Source: a candidate division TM6 bacterium UASB124
GTDB lineage: Bacteria; Babelota; Babeliae; Babelales; RVW-14
Direction of reading: 5' to 3'
Assembly: GCA_945872225.1 (NCBI GenBank)
Contig: CAMBZK010000081.1
Coordinates: forward strand, 1-5,209
Length of the DNA stretch: 5,209 bases
Position numbers and translations under genes: made by a program. The notes beneath the pieces are model-generated. The model was not told the DNA's origin and did not search any database. It saw only the letters and a list, made by a program, of their open reading frames with translations. Shown piece by piece: positions 1-5,209 of the stretch (positions are counted from its first letter, which is position 1; every line of letters begins with the position of its first letter).

Positions 1-825
1 GAGGACATCCTTGCCAAATGTTTGCTCTGCCCATAGGCGGACCCATTCTTGGGTGTACATGCGAATAGGATTGCCTGGTGCAAAATCGTTGATAGCCATT
101 TTAGTAGCTACCGCAGCGTTATATTCATCCGTAGTAATGAAATTGAGCTTGCGCATGCTATTTAAAATGATATTGCGACGCTTTGTTGCGCTGCCTGGGG
201 CATTAAGCGGGGAGTAAAGGCGCGCTGAGGCGGCAACGCCTGCAAGTGTTGCTGCTTCCGGAATAGTAAGGTTTTGGAGTGGCTTGCTCCAGAGTCTTCG
301 GCAGGCAGCTTCAACGCCATAAATACCACGGCCAAAATAGATATTGTTAAGGTAGATTTCTAAAATTTGTTCTTTTGATAGCTGGCGTTCTAGTTGAACG
401 GCAATAAAAACTTCTTGGATTTTTCTAAACCAGGTGCGTTCGTATGATAAAAACATTAGGCGGGCGATTTGCTGAGTAATAGTACTGGCACCTTGTTTGA
501 CTTTACCGTGCGTTAAATTGACGATGGCAGAGCGTACTATGCCGCGGGCTGAAATGCCACTGTGTGAGAAAAAGCTGTGGTCTTCTGCGGCTACAAAGGC
601 CTGGATGAGATTTTTGGGGAGTTTGTCAAAAGCAACGGGAGCTCGTTTATCAAGTTCAAACTTGGCGATGATGGCTCCCTCATCATCAAGAACGACAGAG
701 GGCTGTGCGATTGTGTAGATATCAAGTGCTGCAAAGTCAACCCAATCTTTTTCTATAAGGACCGCGGCAACGCCAAGGGCAATAGAAAAAAAGACGCATA
801 CAAGTGCAAGACTACGGCGAATCAA
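1..825 (-). CDS. Class A penicillin-binding protein (PBP1A-like), N-terminal part, cut by the left edge
   Basis: This is a peptidoglycan glycosyltransferase (GT51) that polymerises lipid II into glycan strands on the outer face of the inner membrane. The 275 residues visible start with a short basic N-terminus and a membrane anchor at about 5-24. All GT51 motifs follow: EDHSFFSHSG (81-90, catalytic Glu81), GASTITQQ (112-119), RKIQE (134-138, second key Glu138) and KEQILEIYLNNIYFG (151-165). The Glu81-Glu138 spacing of 57 equals that of E. coli PBP1b (E233/E290). The chain continues past the GT51 fold (RRNIILNSM, then YTQEWVRLWAEQTFGKDVL near the edge) as in bifunctional PBPs, so a transpeptidase domain probably lies outside the window. 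A monofunctional MtgA would end near here. The start is TTG at 825: a TGA sits directly upstream in frame, and a GAGGG Shine-Dalgarno is 6 nt away. It is the third gene of the alaS operon. mrcA or pbp1A is likely but not provable from this half. Confidence 0.93.
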   Translation of the reverse strand, partial: MIRRSLALVCVFFSIALGVAAVLIEKDWVDFAALDIYTIAQPSVVLDDEGAIIAKFELDKRAPVAFDKLPKNLIQAFVAAEDHSFFSHSGISARGIVRSAIVNLTHGKVKQGASTITQQIARLMFLSYERTWFRKIQEVFIAVQLERQLSKEQILEIYLNNIYFGRGIYGVEAACRRLWSKPLQNLTIPEAATLAGVAASARLYSPLNAPGSATKRRNIILNSMRKLNFITTDEYNAAVATKMAINDFAPGNPIRMYTQEWVRLWAEQTFGKDVL

Positions 826-831
826 TCACAA

Positions 832-836
832 CCCTC
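832..836 (-). promoter_or_regulatory. Ribosome binding site deciding the TTG start of the PBP gene
   Basis: GAGGG lies 6 nt upstream of TTG at 825. No in-frame ATG or GTG exists between the upstream TGA (828-826) and the conserved GT51 motifs that could encode the membrane anchor, so the site and the TGA together fix a TTG start. Confidence 0.75.
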
Positions 837-854
837 TATCGTAAAAAAAGCTAA

Positions 855-1358
855 CTAGCCGTTAACACTAATACAGTCTCGAGCTATATCATGGCATGAA
901 GGAGAGCGTCGCATGCCGCCGCGGCAATTTGAGCAAGTCTGCCCGCCTGCGGTAGGGGATGTAAGAATATCGCCACCTGGGCTAATAAGCCCTCCGCCTG
1001 GGGTAATCGCGTGAGGCGATGTAATCATATCATCTGTTGTTATACAAGAAGCATTGTTTAGGAAGATAGCCCACATCTGAGCATCAGTTAAATAAACAGC
1101 TTCCCAACCTGTATGAGAAAGGCCAAACTGCTCCTGGACCGAAGTGACTTCTGGATTTTCGCAGTTCGTGAATATCGTACAAGACCCGTGGCGAATGACC
1201 GCCCCTGCAATATTAACTGTGCCACCGGTTAAATTAGTAAAACAGATCGATTTCTTTGCATCATCTTCAATAACAGATAGCAGTCTAGCGGGTCTGCTTG
1301 CTGCAAAAACATTACTACAAACAAAGCTAAAAACCACAAAAAGTTTCAATAAATTCAT
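855..1358 (-). CDS. Unrecognised secreted cysteine-rich protein, 167 aa
   Basis: I do not recognise the family. The N-terminus is a clear Sec signal peptide: MNLLK, a hydrophobic core (FVVFSFVCS), and a likely signal peptidase I cut after VFA (residue 19). The mature part has eight cysteines (39, 60, 66, 105, 142, 145, 155, 162), including a CSNC pair, which suggests a disulfide-bonded periplasmic or extracellular protein. Residues about 35-100 look globular (ICFTNLTGGTVNIAGAVI reads as beta-strands). Residues 111-138 are a degenerate 7-residue Pro/Gly repeat, and the tail is short and Cys-rich. The start at 1358 is chosen over an in-frame ATG at 1388 because GAGGGAG sits 5 nt upstream and signal-peptide geometry fits; the longer form would overlap alaS by 16 nt and put ten polar residues before the signal. 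It lies 14 nt after alaS and 29 nt before the PBP gene, so it is probably co-transcribed. A cell-wall-related role is only a guess from its neighbour. Confidence 0.8.
   Translation of the reverse strand: MNLLKLFVVFSFVCSNVFAASRPARLLSVIEDDAKKSICFTNLTGGTVNIAGAVIRHGSCTIFTNCENPEVTSVQEQFGLSHTGWEAVYLTDAQMWAIFLNNASCITTDDMITSPHAITPGGGLISPGGDILTSPTAGGQTCSNCRGGMRRSPSCHDIARDCISVNG
945..1028 (-). repeat. Degenerate 21-bp (7-residue) tandem repeat inside the secreted Cys-rich gene
   Basis: Residues 111-138 can be laid out as four units of seven: MITSPHA, ITPGGGL, ISPGGDI, LTSPTAG, with a core of [IL]-[TS]-P-G-G. The two central units are also similar as DNA: 973-986 and 994-1007 match at 12 of 14 positions with a 21-nt period. 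This is likely a flexible Pro/Gly linker that grew by duplication, separating the N-terminal region from the Cys-rich tail. The outer two units are weak matches. Confidence 0.55.
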
Positions 1359-1363
1359 AAACA

Positions 1364-1370
1364 CTCCCTC
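1364..1370 (-). promoter_or_regulatory. Ribosome binding site deciding the start of the secreted Cys-rich gene
   Basis: GAGGGAG ends 5 nt before ATG 1358 and lies just after the alaS TAA (1375-1373). It favours the 1358 start over ATG 1388, which lies inside alaS and would make this motif coding. Confidence 0.7.
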
Positions 1371-1372
1371 AC

Positions 1373-3982
1373 TTATTTTTGTAACCACTGTGTTAATACC
1401 GTCTCAAGACCTGCTGGTATACTTGTCCCACCGCCTTGAATTGCGGTAGCATTACCGCCGCCGCGTAGATCATGCTGTTTTAAAAGTTCACCAAGTTCTC
1501 TGAGTGAAACCTGCTGCTCAATCCCTTTGGCAGCATATGCCAAAAAGCTACAGCGGCGATTGTCGTCAGTACTTAGAAGTACATAGAGTCCCGGTGATTC
1601 TTTCTCAAGCTCTTGCGCAATCAGGCGCAATTCATCAGTCGCAATGTCATCGATAACAAGATACAAGAATGGTACTTTTCCTACAAGCTTAATTTCTCGT
1701 TGCCAGCTAGGTAACTGTGCTTTAAGCAATTGTTTTTTAAGCTGCTTAGCTGCTGATTGCAATCGTTGATAATCATCTTGTAGTTTTTGTACTGCTGTGA
1801 CCACCTCGTCTTGTTTCACTTTAAACTGTTCAGCTATTTTTTTAGTCGCATTAAATGTTTGTTGGTATAGTTTTAATGCTTCAGGACCTGTGATTGCTAC
1901 AATTCGACGAGTTCCGCTTGAAAGGGCCGTATCACTCGTTATTTTAAAGCAACCAATCGTGCCTGTGCTCTCTACGTGGGTGCCTCCACATAATTCTGCT
2001 GAAAAGCCTGGAATTTGTACAACCCGGACATTTTCAGGGTTATATTTTTCACCAAAAAATGAAATAACGCCTTTGCTTTTGGCATCATCAAGCGTGGTGT
2101 TTGAAATAGAAGAAGCGATGTTTTCACGAATTTTATCATTAATCATATTTTCAACAGCTTCAATCTGCTCTTTGCTCAAGGCTTCATGATGGGTAAAGTC
2201 AAAGCGCAAGTAGTCTTGGCATACCAATGAACCAGCTTGTTTAATTGATGTTCCGAGTGTTTTCATTAGGGCTGCTTGGAGCATGTGTGTTGCTGTGTGG
2301 TTTTTAACCGTATTGGCACGGATGACAGGGTCAACCCAACAGAGTGCCTGGTCGCCGGCGGCAATTGGTCCGGTTGGCGTCCCTGTGCGTTTACTGGTTG
2401 AGAGCTTAACGGCAATTGCTGGGTGATGCAGGTCGCCCACTTTTTTCAAATCAAGTACCGGATAGGTTGCGCCATTAATGGTCATGGTGCCGGTGTCATT
2501 TACCTGGCCGCCTGATTCAACGTAAAATGGCGACTCTTCAGTAATGACCCAAAGCGTGTCATCTTCTGTGTGAACAAAAATGACCTTGCTTTCAACTGAG
2601 GTTGTTTCATAGCCGACAAATGTAGTTGTAACGTTGTCAGTAACGATAAACGCCTGTTCTGCTTGCTTTTGTTTTTTACCCGATTGCGTTTGCTGCTTTT
2701 TCATCTCTTCTTCAAAACCAACCATGTCGAGTGTCAAATTGCGCTCGTGTGCGAGTACGCGGGTGAGCTCTGGTGGAAAGCCATAGGTGTCGTAGAGCTT
2801 GAAAATTTGCTCCCCGGTAAGCTGAGTGCGCTTTGCTTGCGTATTTTCTTGGATGTAACGCTCAAGAATATGCTGGCCTTGATCTAAGTTATTGGTGAAG
2901 CGTTCAATTTCGCCAAAGAGTAACTTTTTAATTAACTCACGGCTTGCAATGAGCTCTGGGTAGATGCCACCAAACTGGTCAATAAAGGTATCTGCCAGTT
3001 CAACAAAAATATTCAAGTCGGGTGAGAGCTTTTGAGCAAACAATGCAGCTCGGCGTATAATTTTACGAAGCACATAGCCGCGGCCGTCATTGGCCGGTGT
3101 GCATCCGTCAGCAATAATCAATGAGCTTGAGCGGACGTGGTCGGTGAGCACATTGAAGGCTGCTTGTATATTTTTCTCAGCCGTGGCGTAGTTGATGCCA
3201 GTTAATGCTTCAATCCGTCTGATAAGGTGCTGCATCATGTCAGTGCCATAGACGTTCTCTTTGCCTTGCAATACCATGCAAAGGCGTTCAAGGCCCATGC
3301 CGGTGTCAACCCCTTTTGCAGCCAAAGGAATGAGGCTGCCATTTTGTTGGCGGTCAAACTGCATGAAAACAAGGTTCCAGATTTCGGTAAAGCGTGAACA
3401 GTCGCAACCTGGCGCGCAGCTTGCTTGCTGGCAGCCACGGGTGGCGCCGCGGTCAACGTAAATTTCGGTGCATGGTCCGCATGGTCCTGTGTCGCCCATT
3501 TGCCAGAAGTTGTCTTTTTCGCCAAGACGAATCAGGCGGTTTTCTGGGATACCCATTTTTTTATGCCAAATGTCGTAGGCCTCGTCGTCCTCACGAAAAA
3601 CGGAGATGTACAAATCATCCTTGGGCAGCTGCATGTCTTTGGTTAAAAATTCCCAAGCAAACCCAATGGCCTCTTCTTTGAAGTAGTCACCGAAAGAGAA
3701 ATTGCCAAGCATCTCAAAAAACGTCAGGTGGCGTTCAGTAAAACCAACCGCATCAAGGTCGTTGTGTTTTCCTCCAGCGCGTACGCATTTTTGCGACGTC
3801 GTGGCGCGTGTGTAAGAGCGCTTTTCTTTGCCCAAAAAGCAGTCTTTGAACTGGTTCATGCCGGCATTGGCAAAAAGGAGGGTTGGATCTTCGGCCGGGA
3901 TCAGGGATGAGCTGGTGGCAATGGTGTGCCCATTGCGAGCAAAATATTCAAGATAACGTTGACGTATTTCAAACGAGTCCAT
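1373..3982 (-). CDS. alaS: Alanyl-tRNA synthetase, full length (869 aa)
   Basis: This cytoplasmic class II enzyme charges tRNA-Ala with alanine and hydrolyses misacylated Ser- or Gly-tRNA-Ala. Its length is close to the E. coli enzyme (876). The catalytic core holds motif 2 around RATTSQKCVRAGGKHNDL (59-76) and FFEMLGNFSFGDYF (88-101), then TGPCGPCTEIY (165-175) and motif 3 GVDTGMGLER (224-233). Asn298 (ANDGRGY) and Asp398 (YDTYGFP) appear to match the E. coli N303/D400 pair that reads the G3:U70 base pair. The editing domain has FYVESGGQ (486-493) and the zinc ligands HTATH (562-566) and CGGTH (665-669). A coiled-coil stretch (about 705-758) leads to the C-Ala domain with LRGGGNATAIQGGG (839-852). 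No motif is missing. The variant Cys-rich segment at 184-195 replaces the Gly-rich loop of the E. coli protein. The start at 3982 matches the family N-terminus (IRQRYLEYFARNGH); only a weak AAAGAAA precedes it. It is the first gene of the leftward operon. Confidence 0.98.
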   Translation of the reverse strand: MDSFEIRQRYLEYFARNGHTIATSSSLIPAEDPTLLFANAGMNQFKDCFLGKEKRSYTRATTSQKCVRAGGKHNDLDAVGFTERHLTFFEMLGNFSFGDYFKEEAIGFAWEFLTKDMQLPKDDLYISVFREDDEAYDIWHKKMGIPENRLIRLGEKDNFWQMGDTGPCGPCTEIYVDRGATRGCQQASCAPGCDCSRFTEIWNLVFMQFDRQQNGSLIPLAAKGVDTGMGLERLCMVLQGKENVYGTDMMQHLIRRIEALTGINYATAEKNIQAAFNVLTDHVRSSSLIIADGCTPANDGRGYVLRKIIRRAALFAQKLSPDLNIFVELADTFIDQFGGIYPELIASRELIKKLLFGEIERFTNNLDQGQHILERYIQENTQAKRTQLTGEQIFKLYDTYGFPPELTRVLAHERNLTLDMVGFEEEMKKQQTQSGKKQKQAEQAFIVTDNVTTTFVGYETTSVESKVIFVHTEDDTLWVITEESPFYVESGGQVNDTGTMTINGATYPVLDLKKVGDLHHPAIAVKLSTSKRTGTPTGPIAAGDQALCWVDPVIRANTVKNHTATHMLQAALMKTLGTSIKQAGSLVCQDYLRFDFTHHEALSKEQIEAVENMINDKIRENIASSISNTTLDDAKSKGVISFFGEKYNPENVRVVQIPGFSAELCGGTHVESTGTIGCFKITSDTALSSGTRRIVAITGPEALKLYQQTFNATKKIAEQFKVKQDEVVTAVQKLQDDYQRLQSAAKQLKKQLLKAQLPSWQREIKLVGKVPFLYLVIDDIATDELRLIAQELEKESPGLYVLLSTDDNRRCSFLAYAAKGIEQQVSLRELGELLKQHDLRGGGNATAIQGGGTSIPAGLETVLTQWLQK

Positions 3983-4032
3983 GGGCGATTTCTTTCAAGC
4001 AGTTAGGAACCACGGGATGTTACTTTGCGGCA

Positions 4033-4061
4033 AGTCTAGCACGTTTAAAAATGGCAGTAAA
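4033..4061 (-). promoter_or_regulatory. Candidate sigma-70-type promoter of alaS
   Basis: On the minus strand, TTTACT (4061-4056) and TAGACT (4038-4033) are separated by 17 nt, with a TG one base before the -10 (extended -10). Each hexamer matches consensus at 4 of 6 positions. Transcription would start near 4026, giving a leader of roughly 44 nt, too short for a T-box. This is inferred from consensus only. Confidence 0.4.
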
Positions 4062-4122
4062 ATAGCAACTGTGCTTTTTCATACCCTTGTTTTTGCTCAA
4101 AAAGCCCATTTTTTAACAAATC

Positions 4123-4156
4123 TTTACAATCTGACATTTTAATATATGATTGTAAA
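4123..4156. repeat. Perfect 9-bp inverted repeat overlapping the rightward promoter (operator candidate)
   Basis: TTTACAATC (4123-4131) and GATTGTAAA (4148-4156) are exact inverted complements separated by 16 nt. Half-site centres are 25 bp apart, a little over two helical turns, which suits a dimeric DNA-binding protein. The left arm contains the -35 of promoter pair A and overlaps the first base of the pair B -35. The right arm covers part of both -10 elements. Binding there would block the rightward promoter. The regulator is unknown, and the arms match no operator I can name. Confidence 0.5.
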
Positions 4157-4158
4157 AT
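4123..4158 (+). promoter_or_regulatory. Two overlapping candidate promoters for the 4208-4726 gene
   Basis: Pair A is TTTACA (4123-4128), 16 nt, TATGAT (4145-4150). Pair B is CTGACA (4131-4136), 16 nt, TAAAAT (4153-4158). All four hexamers match consensus at 5 of 6 positions, and the two pairs are offset by 8 nt. The region is very AT-rich, so one of the two may be chance. Either would give a leader of about 40-50 nt before ATG 4208. Confidence 0.5.
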
Positions 4159-4207
4159 ATAATTAGATAACTATTTATACTGTTTTTATTTCATATGGAT
4201 GTTTATT

Positions 4208-4726
4208 ATGAAAAAATTATTATTTGGAGCCCTGTTGGCCTTATCTGTTTGCGGTGATGTGCTTATTGCTGGTACAATCGGTTTTGCAGTAGGTGGTCCT
4301 GTAAGCAATGCACGAGCCAGAAGAACAACAAACAGAGCGAGAATGAGAGCTGAAGCCGCTAGACTGGCTGCTGAACAAGCAGCAGTATCTGAAGCTGCAA
4401 TTCGCCAAGCGATAGAACTTACTGATAGGGTTAGCGAAACAACAGCAGCGTCTCTACGTGCTGAGTACCCTCATTTGTATCCAAAAAAGGGAAAAAAGAC
4501 AGGCTCTTTCGTAGCACAGCCTCTGTCGCTAGAAGCAACGCATGTTTCGGCAATTCATGTGGAAATGCATTTTTTAGCCGAACTGACGGGTGCTTTGTGT
4601 GAGTGTCCTATTTGTTGGCCTGACGGCGAAGCTTGCTTCGCTGTGGCTACAGCGGCTGATGATGCTAGTGCTTCTGAAGAGCCGCTTTTGGCTAAGCTAG
4701 TAAATGCTTTGAGGTTTGGTCGCTAA
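4208..4726 (+). CDS. Unrecognised exported or membrane-anchored protein with Ala/Arg-rich helix and Cys cluster, 172 aa
   Basis: I do not recognise the family. MKKLLFGALLALSVCG begins a typical signal sequence. Hydrophobicity continues through VLIAGTIGFAVGGPV to about residue 32, so it may be cleaved after the Ala21 region or kept as an anchor. Residues 35-85 are rich in Ala, Arg and Glu (NRARMRAEAARLAAEQAA) and should form a long amphipathic helix or coiled coil. A Lys-rich link (93-97, KKGKK) follows, then a region ending in CECPICWPDGEAC (131-143) with cysteines at 131, 133, 136 and 143, which could bind metal or form disulfides. The tail is Ala/Ser/acidic. ATG 4208 is preferred to ATG 4199 because GGATG (4197-4201) lies 6 nt upstream and MKK is the usual signal start; 4199 has no Shine-Dalgarno. 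It has its own promoter region and terminator, so it is likely a single-gene unit, divergent from alaS. Confidence 0.75.
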   Translation: MKKLLFGALLALSVCGDVLIAGTIGFAVGGPVSNARARRTTNRARMRAEAARLAAEQAAVSEAAIRQAIELTDRVSETTAASLRAEYPHLYPKKGKKTGSFVAQPLSLEATHVSAIHVEMHFLAELTGALCECPICWPDGEACFAVATAADDASASEEPLLAKLVNALRFGR

Positions 4727-4766
4727 AAACAGCAACTAAGCTGATTCTATTGAGCTATTAATTTAT

Positions 4767-4819
4767 AAGAGCGGGCGCTTTGGCTGTTTATGGTCAAAGC
4801 GCCCGCTCTTTGTTTTTTT
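4767..4819. terminator. Strong intrinsic terminator shared by convergent genes
   Basis: AAGAGCGGGCGCTTTG (4767-4782) pairs perfectly with CAAAGCGCCCGCTCTT (4795-4810), a 16-bp GC-rich stem with a 12-nt loop that can close further by C-G and G-T pairs. On the plus strand it is followed by TGTTTTTTT (4811-4819), ideal for ending the 4208-4726 transcript. The same hairpin lies just past the stop of the minus-strand TPM gene, where the trailing sequence is AT-rich but not a clean U-run, so termination in that direction is probably weaker. Confidence 0.93.
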
Positions 4820-4833
4820 GCTAATTAGTTAAC

Positions 4834-5209
4834 TTACCAGCGACCGCTTGCGCCACCGCCAGATGAGTGACCGCCGCCAAAGGAGCGGTAGCTTGAAGTG
4901 CTGGTGTGTGATCGTGTTGTTGTATAGTATGGGGATCTATAAAACCAGCTCTTTTTTCCCGGCCCTTGCTCAACTGGTGGTACCCCGTAGGTTGTGTCAT
5001 TTCGCCACGCTTTACGTATGGCAAAATAGGCAATAACGATGACGAGAAGCATCGCAAGTAAGAGCAAATAAAAGAACAACCCAAGCGACAAAAGCCCTGG
5101 GGCGCTTGGCCCTTGCTCTAAGCGTTCAATGATGGCGCTGGTGCCAGCGACAATCGCTTCGCTGGGTTTGGCCTGTTTAAATAGTGGCAGCATCACGGTG
5201 TTTATCACC
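4834..5209 (-). CDS. TPM-domain (YgcG-like) membrane protein, C-terminal part, cut by the right edge
   Basis: About 125 residues are visible, running in from the right edge. The first stretch (VMLPLFKQAKPSEAIVAGT, then IIERL) matches how TPM domains (PF04536) end: a conserved Pro-x-Phe turn followed by a helix. A single membrane helix follows (about LLSLGLFFYLLLLAMLLVIV, fragment residues 39-64) with basic residues after it (IRKAW), then a low-complexity Ser/Thr/Tyr linker and the tail FGGGHSSGGGASGRW, a hallmark of this family's C-terminus. TPM proteins usually have an N-terminal signal peptide with the domain outside the membrane; biochemical function varies (phosphatase and photosystem-repair roles in plants) and is mostly unknown in bacteria. 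GTG at 5208 is most likely an internal valine, not the start, because the TPM domain would otherwise be missing. The gene converges on the 4208-4726 gene and shares its terminator. Confidence 0.85.
   Translation of the reverse strand, partial: VINTVMLPLFKQAKPSEAIVAGTSAIIERLEQGPSAPGLLSLGLFFYLLLLAMLLVIVIAYFAIRKAWRNDTTYGVPPVEQGPGKKSWFYRSPYYTTTRSHTSTSSYRSFGGGHSSGGGASGRW

Noticed and set aside
497..858. Plus-strand open frames opposite the PBP gene
   Set aside because: The opposite strand encodes a complete set of GT51 motifs; these frames have no recognisable protein features and no ribosome sites.
843..862. T7 run on the minus strand after the secreted Cys-rich gene, preceded by a small palindrome, as a terminator
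   Set aside because: The only hairpin is about 4 bp (GGCT-AGTT-AGCT with a G-T pair), too weak for an intrinsic terminator, and the PBP ribosome site follows at once.
1797..3910. Several plus- and minus-strand open frames overlapping alaS, including a 130-residue one at 1797-2189
   Set aside because: They lie within conserved AlaRS coding sequence and look like reverse-frame shadows.
3983..4032. T-box or other leader riboswitch upstream of alaS
   Set aside because: The leader from the likely promoter is only about 44 nt and has no T-box motif or terminator hairpin.
4090..4103. TTTTTG-CT-CAAAAA palindrome in the divergent intergenic region
   Set aside because: Made of A and T runs with a 2-nt centre; expected by chance in this AT-rich stretch and not aligned with either promoter.
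4208..4255. Lipoprotein signal with Cys15 in the 4208-4726 protein
   Set aside because: The residue before the Cys is Val (LSVC), which does not fit the usual Gly/Ala/Ser at that position; lipidation cannot be excluded but is not supported.
4821..5084. Minus-strand 87-residue frame and plus-strand 62-residue frame overlapping the TPM gene
   Set aside because: The TPM-family membrane helix and Gly/Ser tail explain the region in another frame.

Overview
The window looks like a stretch of bacterial chromosome with moderate GC. It carries five protein genes and no RNA genes, mobile elements, CRISPR arrays or phage genes that I can see. Two proteins are confidently recognised: a full-length alanyl-tRNA synthetase and the N-terminal part of a class A penicillin-binding protein. 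A third is the C-terminal part of a TPM-domain (YgcG-like) membrane protein. The other two are small proteins with apparent export signals that I do not recognise. A peptidoglycan glycosyltransferase with a membrane anchor, plus Sec-type signal peptides, implies a walled bacterium. The AlaRS catalytic core reads to me like those of intracellular or host-associated lineages such as Chlamydiae or Dependentiae. That is an impression only, and no lineage can be assigned from this window.

Layout, left to right. Positions 1-3982 are all on the minus strand and are best read as one operon transcribed leftwards: alaS (3982-1373), then after 14 nt a secreted cysteine-rich protein (1358-855), then after 29 nt a class A PBP (825 to beyond the left edge). 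The second and third genes each have a good Shine-Dalgarno sequence in the short gap before them. A plausible promoter for the operon lies at 4033-4061. Positions 3983-4207 are a divergent, AT-rich intergenic region. It holds that promoter and, facing right, two overlapping promoter candidates combined with a perfect 9-bp inverted repeat. Positions 4208-4726 (plus strand) encode an exported or membrane-anchored protein with an Ala/Arg-rich helix and a Cys cluster. A very strong hairpin terminator at 4767-4819 separates it from the convergent TPM-family gene, which enters from the right edge and ends at 4834.

Together, alaS supplies Ala-tRNA for translation, while the PBP polymerises and probably cross-links peptidoglycan, whose stem peptides contain alanine. 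Both may simply be housekeeping genes sharing a transcript. The two unrecognised exported proteins and the operator-like dyad are the parts not explained by known families. I found no convincing new multi-gene system here.
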